This document shows, in pieces, positions 1 through 9,527 of a stretch of DNA of 61,119 nt (positions are counted from its first letter, which is position 1; each line of letters starts with the position of its first letter). A program made the translations under genes and the position numbers. The notes beneath the pieces are model-generated. The model was not told where the DNA came from. It worked only from the letters and a program-made list of their open reading frames with translations, and ran no database searches. Source of the DNA: Terriglobia bacterium (GTDB lineage: Bacteria; Acidobacteriota; Terriglobia; JAIQFV01); the NCBI GenBank assembly GCA_020073085.1, contig JAIQFV010000021.1:1-61119 (forward strand). Reading direction: 5' to 3'.

Positions 1-90
1 CATGAGTCTCCTCACCTGCTCGTCTGTGGTAATCACCGGCCCTCCTTGCACTTAAAGGCCGTCAGATTACCAACTTCCGAGCTTCGGGAC

Positions 91-132
91 CCGGTCAATG
101 TAATTGTCGTTGCCGGTCAATGTAATTGTCGC
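91..132. repeat. two direct copies of a 19-bp repeat
   Basis: Two identical 19-bp copies (91-109 and 114-132, key core TCAATGTAATTGTC) lie 23 bp apart, 56 bp beyond the 3' end of the terminase-like gene. A related degenerate pair with the core TTGTCATGTAA sits on the other side of that gene at 748-774. Read in opposite directions, the two pairs resemble each other, as the multiple terminal repeats of some transposons do. No transposase is present, so this stays an inference. Confidence 0.5.
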
Positions 133-187
133 TGATCAGATGCTCCTCGCCGCCCGCCTGCAGTAAAGAAACCTCTTGCCAGAAACT

Positions 188-721
188 TCAAGGCTCATCG
201 CCCTTGCATTCTGACTCCTCCTCCGCTTTCAATTCCAGTACCACATCCTGTGCGCAGCGCTCGGGATCAGGTCTCCAGTTGGACGCTTCGAGGACGATCT
301 CTTCAAATGAATTGCGATCCGAACGATCGCCGCTCATGAATTGGTTGTTGTTGATCACAACTTGAGTGCGGTCATCCAGTTCCCGTCGCAGCCGCCCCAT
401 AAGCTCGATGATCTTCGTCAATTCCCGTACCGCCTGTAATGCCATTCTGAGATCCCCACTGCTTTCGGCCTGTTCTTTGATGCTCCTGGCGTCGGCCTCT
501 ATCGCTTCGATCTTCCCTAGTAGGTCATTGGCGTTTGCGACTTCCGACGCATCGTGGGAGCTTGCGAGGGTTTGGGGTATATGTTTCCTCTTGTGGCGAC
601 CCAGTGAGTCGGTCGAAACGCAGTATTTCGCGGCAATCGCAGGGAATGCGATACCGGTCACAAGTTGCTGATCGATCGCATTGTGATCGTCGTGCGTGCA
701 GATTAAGCAGGCCCTTGGCAT
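188..721 (-). CDS. terminase small-subunit-like / HTH protein of unknown function
   Basis: A 177-residue protein. Its N-terminus has a CxxCxH motif (residues 5-10), then a helix-turn-helix-like stretch (about 14-48, including AIAAKYCVSTDSLGRH) and a basic RKH tail. The middle (about 65-120) is helical and charged, the C-terminus acidic. This N-terminal layout is typical of small proteins found beside phage terminase large subunits and also as stand-alone genes; the family's function is not firmly known. An AGGAG ribosome site lies about 10 nt before the ATG. No terminase large subunit or other phage gene follows inside the window, so the gene is either at the edge of a mobile element or an orphan. 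The short direct repeats on both sides and the tRNA 3' fragment at 923-967 support a mobile origin. Confidence 0.6.
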   Translation of the reverse strand: MPRACLICTHDDHNAIDQQLVTGIAFPAIAAKYCVSTDSLGRHKRKHIPQTLASSHDASEVANANDLLGKIEAIEADARSIKEQAESSGDLRMALQAVRELTKIIELMGRLRRELDDRTQVVINNNQFMSGDRSDRNSFEEIVLEASNWRPDPERCAQDVVLELKAEEESECKGDEP

Positions 722-747
722 GGCAGCCCTACTCCTTCATGGAAAGG

Positions 748-774
748 ATTGTCATGTAAATTGTCATGTAATTC
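748..774. repeat. degenerate direct repeat upstream of the terminase-like gene
   Basis: Two adjacent copies of a TTGTCATGTAA-type unit lie just upstream of the 188-721 gene. They resemble, in inverted sense, the pair at 91-132. They could be the other end of a small mobile element or chance AT-rich repeats. Confidence 0.35.
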
Positions 775-922
775 TGAATTTCATAGTCATTCGACATCGG
801 ACAAGCTCATTCAAAGTCATTGCGTCCTTTTCTCTTTCGAGTATGTTTCTCGAGTATGTATCTCGAGGTTTTCCGCAGTGCTCATCGAAAGTGGGTCAAA
901 GTCGGAATGATGGGAAGGAGAA

Positions 923-967
923 CTGGCAGTCATGAGGTCGTGGGTTCGAGCCCCATCAGGTCCACCA
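923..967 (+). pseudogene. 3' fragment of a tRNA-Ala(GGC)-like gene
   Basis: The segment fits the 3' half of a tRNA: T-GGC-A as positions 33-37, an anticodon 3' stem TCATG, a five-base variable loop AGGTC, a T arm GTGGG-TTCGAGC-CCCAT, then the acceptor 3' strand CAGGTCC and ACCA. The matching 5' acceptor strand (GGACCTG) and anticodon 5' stem (CATGA) are absent upstream, so the gene is not intact. A tRNA 3' end without its 5' half is the classic footprint of integrase-mediated insertion (an att site). The phage-like gene at 188-721 lies on the side where the element would be. Confidence 0.65.
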
Positions 968-968
968 A

Positions 969-1115
969 TTAAAAGCAAAGTCCAAATTCCAAACCTCCAA
1001 AATTCAAACAAATTCCAAAATCCGAACCGCCAAATTCCAAATAAGTTCCAAAACTCCAAATTCCAAACAAATCTCAAACTCCAAACAAAACCCAAATTCC
1101 AAATCTCCATTTCGG
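969..1115. repeat. degenerate A-rich minisatellite (AATTCCAAA units)
   Basis: About 150 bp are made of irregular 8-14-bp units around AAATTCCAAA and AACTCCAAAC. The same type of sequence recurs just after the permease gene at 4391-4490. Units drift in length and no reading frame is conserved. It follows directly on the tRNA fragment. Confidence 0.75.
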
Positions 1116-1929
1116 ATTTGGCGCAGGAGACCACTCCGACGATCTTTTACCCCGAATCCATCTGCGTCATCCGCGAAATCTGTGGATGACACATATGGCG
1201 GATGTCGATGCATTACGCGAATAGCTTAGTCCGGCCTGATGCTGGGGCCCTTCCCACCTCACTGAACGCCCCCTGCGATGAAGTGATACCCTGCCTTACC
1301 CCAAACGACCAGCAGCCCGTTCGCCCTGGACACTCCGTCACGAATGAACCGTTGATCGTACTCAGGGGGAAAACTCGCCCGATGACATTTCATGCCGCTG
1401 AAATGGGGTTTGGAAAGAGACGACCCAATTGATGTTTGGAAAAGGGACTGAGTGTCATATGAAACTCCCGAGACAAGTCACGAGCTGTGATCAGCGGTTG
1501 GTCATTCGTGATAAGAGGCAATGAGTCTGGAAGAGTTTTTTTTAGCGGGTCTTTGTCGGGCTCTTGCTCATTGCCTTATGGTACGCCGCTCCAAGATCGC
1601 TGCACTCGTTCGATCTTTCCGCACGTTGCTCTGGCTCGAGCAACCTCTGACTTCCGACTTCTGACTTCCATATACCACATTCTTATCCGCAGGGGCCGAC
1701 AGACGTTGGCAAGCTCGAAGCGCTGTCCGCTTCTGGGATAGTCCAATCCCACAATCGGACGGAGGCGCTTCCCTCCCGGGGTTTGCCTCCATCTCTAAAT
1801 CCTGTCATTTCAATTCAAAACCCTTAATCCATCATTGGTGAGAAAGATGCTATCTGCAATGACTACGGACAGAGCGGAGGGGACGAATGCTCTCCCTTAA
1901 AGCGAGTACACTGGGACAGGAGGTGGAGG
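1116..1929. other. intergenic stretch, no supported gene
   Basis: This 814-bp stretch contains only short overlapping open frames without ribosome sites. A CATCCGCGAAATCTGTGGATG-like sequence (about 1161-1187) and a run of CTGACTTCC-type units (about 1647-1670) look like further dispersed intergenic repeats. No gene, RNA or promoter could be supported. Confidence 0.6.
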
Positions 1930-4389
1930 ATGGGAGACGTCATCACTGATTTTCGCCACGCGGTCCGGACGCTGCTGAACAATCCCGGCTTCACCCTGTT
2001 GGCGGTCCTCACCCTGGCGCTCGGCATCGGCGCGAACACCACGATCTTCAGTTGGATCAATTCGGCATTGCTCAATCCCGTTCCCGGACTGGCCCGCTCC
2101 AGCGAGGTGATGGCCATGACCGAGGGCATGTCCCGGGACAATCCCTTGGGTTTTTCATATCCGGATCTCGAAGCCATGCGCGACGGGCAACAGAGTTTTA
2201 CCGGCATCACGGCGTGCGGCTTCACGGCGATGAGCCTGACCGGCAAAGGTAAACCGGATCGCGTCTGGGGCATGGTCGCCACGGCGAATTATTTCGATGT
2301 CCTGGGCGTGCGGCCGATCCTGGGGCGCGGCTTTCTGCCCGCCGAGGACGAGAAGCCGGGAGGGGCGCCCGTGGCGGTGATCAGCTACCGGCTCTGGCAA
2401 AGGCATTTCGGCGGCAATCCGAACATTGTGGGCCAGACATTTGAAATCAACCAGCACCCCTACACCATCGTGGGCGTAACGCCGGCCCTGTTTCAGGGGA
2501 GCCAGACGGGCGTGCGAACCGAGATTTGGGTTCCGATCATGATGGAAGCGCAATTGAACCCGCTGGGCGACCTGCTTCATGACCATCACCAGTTCTGGCT
2601 GCTAGCGTTTGGACGGTTGAAGCCGGGCGTCGCGCTGACCCAGGCGCAGGAGGAAATGACGCTGCGACTGAAGCGGGAGGCAAAGAACTATCCCGAGGAG
2701 CACAAAGGGCACGACAGCGTGACGGTGTACCCGCTGTGGCGCAACCCCTACGGCATGAATTATTTTCTCTCGACGCTGCTTCCGGCGCTGATGTCGATCG
2801 CGGGCCTGGTGCTGCTGCTGGCCTGCACGAACGTGGCCAATCTGATGCTGGTACGGTCGGTGGGGCGGCGGCGCGAAATCGCGATTCGCATGTCGCTGGG
2901 TGCGAGCCGTTGGCGGCTGGTGCGGCAACTGCTGGTGGAAAGCCTGACGCTGGCGATGGCCGGAGGCGCGGTCGCGTTATTGATCACGATCTGGACGGCG
3001 GGAACCCTCATGAAGTTCGTGTCCGACGGGGGGGACGGGGGAGGCGGCTTCCCGATCTCGCTCATCGTCCGGGTGGACCGCACGGTGCTGCTGGCGACGC
3101 TGGTGATCTCGGTGCTCACGGGGGTGATCTTCGGGATTTTGCCGGCGCTGCGGGCTTCGGGCGAAGCGCCGGTGGCGGTACTGAAAGAGGACACGGGGAG
3201 CGCGTCGGGTGGGCTCCGGAAGGCGCGCCTCGCGAGCGGGCTGGTGGTCGCGCAAATCTCACTGTCGCTGCTGCTGCTGATCTGCGCAGGATTGTTCATT
3301 CGCAGCTTCCGGAGCGCGCAGCAAATCAATCCGGGTTTCAATCCCCATAATATCCTGAACGCCTCCTACGACCTGTTTACCGCGGGATATTCGGAGGCGA
3401 GCGGGGCGGAATTCAATCGCCAGCTCGTCGCGAAACTGGAAGCGCTGCCGGGCATACAGTCGGTGGCCCTCGCGGATCATGTGCCGCTGGAATTTGACAG
3501 TGGTTCGACCAGCGTGAAACCCGAGGGCTACGTCCCGCAGGCGAATGAATTGATGGAGACGCAAGTGACCAACATCACGCCAAATTATTTCCGAACCCTG
3601 CAGATTCCCCTGGTGAAGGGACGCGACTTCACGCTCGAGGAGACGAAGAGTTCGCAGCGCGCGGTGATTGTCAACGAAGCCTTTGTGAATCGCTACTGGC
3701 CGAATCAGGATGCGCTCGGCAAGCAGCTCAATTCCGACTTGACGCACGAATGGTTCACGGTGGTTGGCGTGGCTCGCGATAGCAAGATGACCGGCCTGAA
3801 TGAAAAGCCGACGCCCTTCGTGTTTCTGCCGTTGTACCAGGTTTACCGGCCGACCGTGACCCTGCTGGCGCGGACGGCGGGTGATCCGCTGATTCTCGGC
3901 AAGACGGTCGAGAAAACGATCCATGAATTGAATGCCGATCTGGTGGTTTTCGATGTGGGCTCGCTCGAATTGGGCGAGCAAATCGCCAGTTTCCCCCAAC
4001 GCATTGCGGGAGCCTTTGTGGGCGCCTTCGGGCTGCTCGCTCTAGTTCTGGCCGCGGTCGGAATTTACGGCGTCACGGCCTACACCACGCGACAGCGCAC
4101 CCATGAAATCGGCATCCGCATGGCGCTGGGCGCGAGCAAAGAGAACATCCTGCGACTGGTGCTCCGCCACGGGCTCCGGTTGACGTTCGTCGGGGCGGGG
4201 GTGGGCCTGGCAGCGTCCTTCATACTGACGCGCTACCTGAACAGCTTGCTGCTGGGCGTGACGAGCACCGATGCGCTGACGTTTTCCTCAGTGGCGGTTC
4301 TGCTCTGCGCCGTGGCGCTCTTCGCCTGCTTCATTCCTGCCCGCCGAGCCACTCGCGTGGATCCGGTGGTGGCGCTGAGATACGAATAG
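1930..4389 (+). CDS. ADOP-family ABC transporter permease (FtsX/MacB type)
   Basis: An 819-residue inner-membrane protein with two MacB periplasmic-core/FtsX units in tandem. The first membrane helix (about 21-48) carries the family signature LTLALGIGANTTIFSWIN. A periplasmic domain follows (about 50-270), then three helices (about 285-410), a linker helix (about 438-463), a second periplasmic domain (about 465-690), and three final helices ending in the ARRATRVDPVVALRYE signature. This duplicated form is the acidobacterial duplicated orphan permease. No ATPase gene lies beside it, as the 'orphan' name implies, so it must borrow one from elsewhere or act otherwise; substrates are unknown. A strong AGGAGGTGGAGG site directly precedes the ATG. 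It stands alone, with a hairpin terminator downstream facing the converging gene. Confidence 0.95.
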   Translation: MGDVITDFRHAVRTLLNNPGFTLLAVLTLALGIGANTTIFSWINSALLNPVPGLARSSEVMAMTEGMSRDNPLGFSYPDLEAMRDGQQSFTGITACGFTAMSLTGKGKPDRVWGMVATANYFDVLGVRPILGRGFLPAEDEKPGGAPVAVISYRLWQRHFGGNPNIVGQTFEINQHPYTIVGVTPALFQGSQTGVRTEIWVPIMMEAQLNPLGDLLHDHHQFWLLAFGRLKPGVALTQAQEEMTLRLKREAKNYPEEHKGHDSVTVYPLWRNPYGMNYFLSTLLPALMSIAGLVLLLACTNVANLMLVRSVGRRREIAIRMSLGASRWRLVRQLLVESLTLAMAGGAVALLITIWTAGTLMKFVSDGGDGGGGFPISLIVRVDRTVLLATLVISVLTGVIFGILPALRASGEAPVAVLKEDTGSASGGLRKARLASGLVVAQISLSLLLLICAGLFIRSFRSAQQINPGFNPHNILNASYDLFTAGYSEASGAEFNRQLVAKLEALPGIQSVALADHVPLEFDSGSTSVKPEGYVPQANELMETQVTNITPNYFRTLQIPLVKGRDFTLEETKSSQRAVIVNEAFVNRYWPNQDALGKQLNSDLTHEWFTVVGVARDSKMTGLNEKPTPFVFLPLYQVYRPTVTLLARTAGDPLILGKTVEKTIHELNADLVVFDVGSLELGEQIASFPQRIAGAFVGAFGLLALVLAAVGIYGVTAYTTRQRTHEIGIRMALGASKENILRLVLRHGLRLTFVGAGVGLAASFILTRYLNSLLLGVTSTDALTFSSVAVLLCAVALFACFIPARRATRVDPVVALRYE

Positions 4390-4390
4390 G

Positions 4391-4490
4391 AAGGGCAAAG
4401 TCCAAATTCCAAAATCCAAATTCCAAACAAAACCCAAACTCCAAACCTTCAAAATCCAACTAGATCTCAAGCTCCAAATCCGCAATCAAA
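4391..4490. repeat. degenerate A-rich minisatellite (AATTCCAAA units)
   Basis: About 100 bp of the same AAATTCCAAA-type irregular repeat seen at 969-1115 begin immediately after the permease stop codon. Confidence 0.75.
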
Positions 4491-4596
4491 CGGAATAAAG
4501 CTCTCCTCCAAGTTTCCGTGACCTCTTGCTCGATGGGGTGCCCCGGCAGTTTCGCAAGTGTTTTGCGATCCGCCATAGAATTGCAGTAATGCCCCA

Positions 4597-4640
4597 GGAA
4601 CTTCGGGACCGCCCCGAAGTTCCCAGGGCCCTGGGGTTTT
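4597..4640. terminator. bidirectional terminator-like double hairpin
   Basis: A perfect 11-bp stem (GGAACTTCGGG / CCCGAAGTTCC, 4597-4607 and 4613-4623) with a 5-nt loop is followed by a palindrome CCCAGGGCCCTGGG (4622-4635) and TTTT. It lies between the convergent permease and the secreted-protein gene, where a shared terminator would be expected. Confidence 0.65.
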
Positions 4641-4659
4641 CTTGAAGCGCAGATTTCCT

Positions 4660-7600
4660 TTATCGGCTGTCGCGAGTCCCCTTTCCGACAGGCAGTGGTA
4701 AGCCGTCATCGTCAAAGAAGCTGAGAGTTGTAGTTGCTGCCCCGGTGGTGCTCAAAAAAATGAATTGAGTCTGATATCCGCCCCCATCTGCAATCTGCGG
4801 GAAGATCAGGGGCGAAGGCGCGGGCCTGGTCGCATCGGCGATGGGGAAGGTCGTCAGCAGGAAATCGCCGCGCCCATTTGTGAGGGAGCGCAGGGTCAGG
4901 GCAGCAAAAGGAGACCCTGAACTGATGTCCAAGATTCCCCTGAATCCGGGAGGCAGACTTAAACTAAGTTCATCCGCAAATCTTGCCGTATGCCCGTAGC
5001 CGCCGAGCCAGAAGCTCGCAATTCCTACCAGCGTTGTCCCATCCATTTGGTAAGCGTTGATCAAGATCATCCGGGAACCGCCTGTGGTATCGGCAATCGC
5101 CAGTCCGGTGTTATGTCCACCCGATTTGTCGACAAAGACCCGGGCATGGGTGGTGGGCGTCGCGGAAGGTATTCCGGACTCAGTGACCAGGATGCCTCCC
5201 ACGGTGTAGCCAAAGACGCCTGCACCCACCGGTGCATTGGATCCCGCCTCCGGGATAATTTGAACAGATCCGGCCTTGACGCCGGAGCTGGAACCATCGG
5301 TTTGAACTCTCAGGTGCCCGCCAGGGGGGATCGTGTAGCCAATGCCGATGATGGCTTGACCAATTCCGACGAACTTAAGTTGCATTGCCGACCCATTGTC
5401 GTCATGAAACCACATCATCCCCGATTCGGTTGCAGCTGAGGTGTTCAGCAGGATCAAGGCCGTCTGGTAACCACCGCCATCAACAAGTTGCGGGAAGGAG
5501 ACCAACCCCGCGGGGGGACTTTGAGTCAGGTCGGCGATGGGTGTGCTGGTCAACAGCCCCTCCCCGCGTTGATTGGTGGTGAGCCGCAAGGCGACGACTG
5601 AGATCGGCTGATCACTGGTGACGTCTAGAGTCGCAAACCCTCCGGTCAACCCAAAGTTTGAGGGCATGACAAACTCCGGCGCCAATTGATCGATGAATTT
5701 CGCCGTGTGCGCCCCTGGAGCAAGCGTCGTGGACCCTTGGGCGAGGGGGACCCCGTTGGCGGAGCGCAACTGCAGAGACAAATGGGCGGTCCCATTGCCT
5801 CGGTTGACCGCGGCAAATCCCGTGTTGACGCTTATGACCCCTAATTCCTCAGAGTCTGACTTCGTCGAAACACTGGGGCGATAGTCCACGAAAAGCCGGG
5901 CTGCCGTGGTGGGGGGAGATACGGGGACGCCCACCTCGCTGACGACAAAGCCATTGGTTAAATAACTGAACACGGCGGTCCCGTAGGGCACCATCCCGGA
6001 ATTGATGTTGACCGTGGCATAGCCGGCGCGGACCGATCCCACCCCTCCTCGCGTCGAGTAGCTGCCAGCCCCCAGCGAGGGAAGCGTCATGTTCACTTGA
6101 GAACCAGGGGCATGTTTTGCCGTAAACGTCGCCGTGACGTTATGAGGCTCAGTCATGGTTAGGAGGCAAGGTCCGGTTCCGCTGTAGTCCTCGCCGCTCC
6201 AGCCGGCGAATTCGGAATTTGCATCGGCCCAGGCGGTGAGGGTGACCTGGGAATTGTATGGGAAGCTAAACGCGCAGCTGTTGCCGCAGTTGATCCCGGT
6301 CGGGGAACTGGTGACTGTCCCTGTGCCGGCTCCCATCTTTGTGACCGTGACAAGCTGATTCCCGATCAGGGTGAAGGTCGCTGCCACATTCCTGGCTTGG
6401 TCCATCGTCACAACACAGGTCCCCGTGCCGCTGCAGCCTTCCCCGCTCCAGCCGGCGAAGGTGGAATTGGCGCCTCCCTGTGCCGTCAGAGTGACCTGCT
6501 GGTTGTATGGAAAGCTGTAGGAGCAGTTGCTGCCGCAATTGATTCCGGGCGGTGAACTGGTGACTGTGCCCGTGCCACCTCCCGCTTTCGAGACCGTGAG
6601 CGTCTGGTTCCCGATCAGGGTGAACGTGGCGGCAACATTCCTAGCCTGGGTCATCATCACGGTACAGGACCCCGTGCCGCTGCATCCCTCCCCGCTCCAA
6701 CCGGCGAAGATCGAGTTTGCACCCGCCTGTGCGGTCAGGGTGACCTGCTGGTTGTAGGAGAAGCTAAAGGAGCAGGTGCTTCCACAGTTGATTCCGGGCG
6801 GCGAACTGGCGACTGTGCCGGTACCCGCGCCCGCTTTCGTCAGGGTGAGCGCTTGGGTAACGCCTCTTTGCGTGATGCGAAAGGAAAATGGGTATCCAAT
6901 TCCTTGAGTTCGATCACCGGCATCCGGATTTGCAGCCACGCCGTAATTGATCGTTCCATTCCCCACGTTATATCCGTAACCAAACGGTGCGGCGGTTGCA
7001 GTAACGCTGGTCAAAACCACCCAGGATGCACTCGTAATATTCCAAAAGCATGTGGTCGGCGTAGTCAGGGTATAGGATCCGGTGCCCGGGCTGGGGGAGA
7101 AGGTCGCGCTCGGAGGACTGAAGGTTGCCGTGCAACCTTGTCCGTTCTGAGCGATCAGAAAAGTGCTGCTGCTGAGAGCGTTGCCCACTATGGGATTGGA
7201 ATACCTCATCGCTGTTCCAGGATTCGCAGGGATCGTGAAATTGATGGTTCCGTTTCCACTTCCGCTGGCGCCGGAATTAATCGTCATCCAGGAAGGAATG
7301 CCGGTAACACTCCAATTGCAGCCCCTCAGAGTATAAACGTTTACACTGGTTGTCCATGCCACCCCCCAACCAGTAAAGAACGCGCCGGGGCTGAGCGTGA
7401 AAGCGCACTTAAACATGGCAAACTGTGCGCCATGTCTGGGCACAAGATATCTCTCGGTGCCAGTCACCTGCTCCCAATAGAAATCACTCCCTGGGTCCGA
7501 ATAGGTAGTCTCTGCCCCACCATCGAGATCGGCGGAAAATGTTCCTCTGATGACAAGCCCACTTCCCTGAGAGTACACAGTCCCACTGGCGTTTAATGTC

Positions 7601-7884
7601 CTCCACTGAATAGTGAGGTCATAGCCATACCCCAAAATCATCAGCTTGCCATACCTTCCCTCATTGGTTCTGTAAAGGACAATGGCAGCCGGAAAAAATT
7701 GATTTCCAGTGATCTGGCTTGAAGATAGGGGTGCGGCCTGGATCATCTGTAACGTGATGTCATCAAAAGGGTAGGTTTGGCCTCTTGCCTCAGATATAAA
7801 ACCGAAGAGGCACCCAACCAAAATCAAGAACTGGAACCAGCAGCCAAGCACTCCTCTTGGGCAATAAAATCTCGCGCGCAGCAT
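4660..7884 (-). CDS. secreted multidomain protein with BACON-like and InlB-like repeats and shared C-terminal module
   Basis: A 1074-residue secreted protein of unknown function. Hydrophobic residues 15-33 followed by SEARGQ form a signal peptide; GGGAGG lies 7 nt before the ATG. The N-terminal 180 residues are unrecognised. Two BACON-like segments follow (about 185-340; CNWSVTGIPSWM and CFWNITSASWV). Next are three roughly 80-residue divergent InlB-type repeats (about 345-590), each with a GTGTVxSxPxGINCG start, AGWSGE centre and VAATFT end; each has paired cysteines, although the third reads EDYSG for EGCSG and so lacks one. Residues 595-1074 form the module also present at the ends of the proteins at 16751-20092 and 20859-25313. 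The build suggests cell-surface adhesion or polymer binding. The repeats are known domain types; the C-terminal module is not one I can name. Confidence 0.9.
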   Translation of the reverse strand: MLRARFYCPRGVLGCWFQFLILVGCLFGFISEARGQTYPFDDITLQMIQAAPLSSSQITGNQFFPAAIVLYRTNEGRYGKLMILGYGYDLTIQWRTLNASGTVYSQGSGLVIRGTFSADLDGGAETTYSDPGSDFYWEQVTGTERYLVPRHGAQFAMFKCAFTLSPGAFFTGWGVAWTTSVNVYTLRGCNWSVTGIPSWMTINSGASGSGNGTINFTIPANPGTAMRYSNPIVGNALSSSTFLIAQNGQGCTATFSPPSATFSPSPGTGSYTLTTPTTCFWNITSASWVVLTSVTATAAPFGYGYNVGNGTINYGVAANPDAGDRTQGIGYPFSFRITQRGVTQALTLTKAGAGTGTVASSPPGINCGSTCSFSFSYNQQVTLTAQAGANSIFAGWSGEGCSGTGSCTVMMTQARNVAATFTLIGNQTLTVSKAGGGTGTVTSSPPGINCGSNCSYSFPYNQQVTLTAQGGANSTFAGWSGEGCSGTGTCVVTMDQARNVAATFTLIGNQLVTVTKMGAGTGTVTSSPTGINCGNSCAFSFPYNSQVTLTAWADANSEFAGWSGEDYSGTGPCLLTMTEPHNVTATFTAKHAPGSQVNMTLPSLGAGSYSTRGGVGSVRAGYATVNINSGMVPYGTAVFSYLTNGFVVSEVGVPVSPPTTAARLFVDYRPSVSTKSDSEELGVISVNTGFAAVNRGNGTAHLSLQLRSANGVPLAQGSTTLAPGAHTAKFIDQLAPEFVMPSNFGLTGGFATLDVTSDQPISVVALRLTTNQRGEGLLTSTPIADLTQSPPAGLVSFPQLVDGGGYQTALILLNTSAATESGMMWFHDDNGSAMQLKFVGIGQAIIGIGYTIPPGGHLRVQTDGSSSGVKAGSVQIIPEAGSNAPVGAGVFGYTVGGILVTESGIPSATPTTHARVFVDKSGGHNTGLAIADTTGGSRMILINAYQMDGTTLVGIASFWLGGYGHTARFADELSLSLPPGFRGILDISSGSPFAALTLRSLTNGRGDFLLTTFPIADATRPAPSPLIFPQIADGGGYQTQFIFLSTTGAATTTLSFFDDDGLPLPVGKGTRDSR

Positions 7885-8691
7885 AAATGCCTCCCTTCCA
7901 ATGAAATGAGCCGTAGGATCAGATTACTGAGAGACAATCCGTAGGCCACATTGGACAGCAACCACCCTTCCGCAACACTAATCCCTTTTATGATAGGAAC
8001 CACACTTAAGATTGCCTTGGATCGCACGACCAGAAATAAAAACCAAGCGCGGGGTATCCATAAGGAATGGGGTCTCCTAAGAGCACTTTTGGTAAGGCGT
8101 GATCTTGTGTCCTTGCGGTGTCTTACATCCTACTTAACGCGAATGCTTCAGGCGGGGAAAATTTAGGAGTTATGCATTGTCAAAGCGTACACGCGAACCG
8201 CTTTGTGCGAGTCAGGCGTTTCGCGGGAGCTACCCCCAGAATGCCGGCTCTTTTAACTATGTGAAGAATATCACAAGCAATGCTGAAATACAAGGAGTGG
8301 AGGATGCTTCATTCTCTACTGTCGAAATGGTAAAGAATAACGGGGTGGCATCCTGCGTCAACGGGAATCTGGCTGCGCCCTTTGACCACCTGCCTCTACC
8401 CACAAGGTGCCTGCATTCTGAAACCCGAATTCGAATTCTTGGCAGCCTCTGGGCAAACGGTTTTCCAAGGCAGAAGATCATTTTGGATTGCCTCTGGCCA
8501 AATCAGACTGGGAAGACTGAGCAGTGGGCTGCAAGGCGGTTCGCCAAACGATCGAATGGATTAGAGATCCTGCGGGCGATGATCCAAGCGCCCCCGCACC
8601 GCCTGGGTGAAGGACATGCTTGCTGAGGACGCGGGCCACTCCTTAAATCAAATCCCAAAAGTGGATTGTGGGGATGACACCCTCAAATATT
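7885..8691. other. intergenic stretch, no confident gene
   Basis: This spacer lies upstream of the secreted-protein gene. One open frame (8177-8626, TTG start after AGGAG) has an amino-acid composition unlike a real protein and no recognisable motif, so it is not called. No RNA or repeat was recognised. Confidence 0.5.
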
Positions 8692-8850
8692 TTATGGGCG
8701 CTGAAGGAGACGCTCGATCAAATCCAGTTTCATCTGTACCGCCAATTGTCCGGCGCGGATACGGTGTAGGATGACGAGCGCCCAGATGACCGCAGGAAGG
8801 ATAAAGACCATCAACAGGACAGCGAACAAATCAACTATACCGATGTTCAT
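8692..8850 (-). CDS. small single-pass membrane protein (52 aa)
   Basis: A 52-residue protein with one strong membrane helix (about 5-29, FAVLLMVFILPAVIWALVIL) and a basic, amphipathic C-terminal tail ending ERLLQRP. A GGGAG ribosome site stands about 5-8 nt before the ATG. The helix-then-charged-tail layout is common in small stress or regulatory membrane proteins, but no family is recognised. It lies 109 bp beyond the end of another membrane-protein gene on the same strand (8960-9382) and could share its transcript. Confidence 0.6.
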   Translation of the reverse strand: MNIGIVDLFAVLLMVFILPAVIWALVILHRIRAGQLAVQMKLDLIERLLQRP

Positions 8851-8959
8851 CGATCTCCCTTCCCATTCCAGACCGGCTTAACGGCCGGCTCATCGCCCGC
8901 CTGGACCGCTCTGGTTCTCTGCGGGCCCCCGCTTGCAAAGGTTAGACAGGTCCACGCTA

Positions 8960-9382
8960 TTAACCCCGGACGATTACAAACGCCACAACCGCGGCCGCAA
9001 CCAATGCAAAGACAAACAGAATTAGCTCTTGGCCCGTGAGCCAAGGGACGCCACGACCTGTCCTATCGTACTTGGCTCGACCCTCTCGCGAATAGAGACA
9101 GTAGTGACCTGCAATCATCAACGGAGTGAAACAGATAAACACGTACCCCACGCCGAGAACGGTCCGTGATATGACGCCAAAGGTGCCGCTTTGGAGCGGC
9201 AGCACAACGCATGCGAACAAGACAGCCAACATGAAAGTGAGGTTCACGAAGTCTGAGATCAAAAGCCACGTGCGGCCGCCCTGCTCTTCCACCGAAAGCT
9301 CTCTCGCGATTCGCCACCCGAATACAGCGAACTGGAGAGCCAGCAGCGCGGGGACCAGGGTGAAGGGATTCAGCGTTTGCAT
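8960..9382 (-). CDS. four-helix membrane protein of unknown function
   Basis: A 140-residue protein with about four membrane helices (residues 6-25, 38-60, 67-90 and 115-139) and short loops. A longer open frame begins upstream, but AGGAG 6 nt before the ATG at 9382 decides the start and gives a sensible hydrophobic N-terminus. No catalytic or binding motif is seen. The small membrane protein at 8692-8850 follows in the same direction. Confidence 0.7.
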   Translation of the reverse strand: MQTLNPFTLVPALLALQFAVFGWRIARELSVEEQGGRTWLLISDFVNLTFMLAVLFACVVLPLQSGTFGVISRTVLGVGYVFICFTPLMIAGHYCLYSREGRAKYDRTGRGVPWLTGQELILFVFALVAAAVVAFVIVRG

Positions 9383-9527
9383 TTTCAGCTCCTGCGGAGT
9401 CCGACGACCCCGCGACTCGCCTTGTGGCGCTCGACGGGTGCCTGTTACCCCAGGCGGCCCGGTCAAAACCGTGAGGGTTCTCGCGTGTTGAAGGCTCGAG
9501 GGTCAAAAAATGATGAATTCCGGAACA

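Noticed and set aside
1-967. A complete prophage at the left edge
   Set aside because: Only one terminase-like gene and a tRNA fragment are seen; no integrase, capsid or lysis gene lies in the window.
817-1134. A 105-residue open frame containing a GARTHDLM-like peptide
   Set aside because: It is the reverse translation of a tRNA fragment followed by an A-rich minisatellite, a known type of false protein.
8177-8626. A 149-residue open frame with a TTG start after AGGAG
   Set aside because: No recognisable motif, signal or membrane segment and an irregular composition; left uncalled though not disproved.
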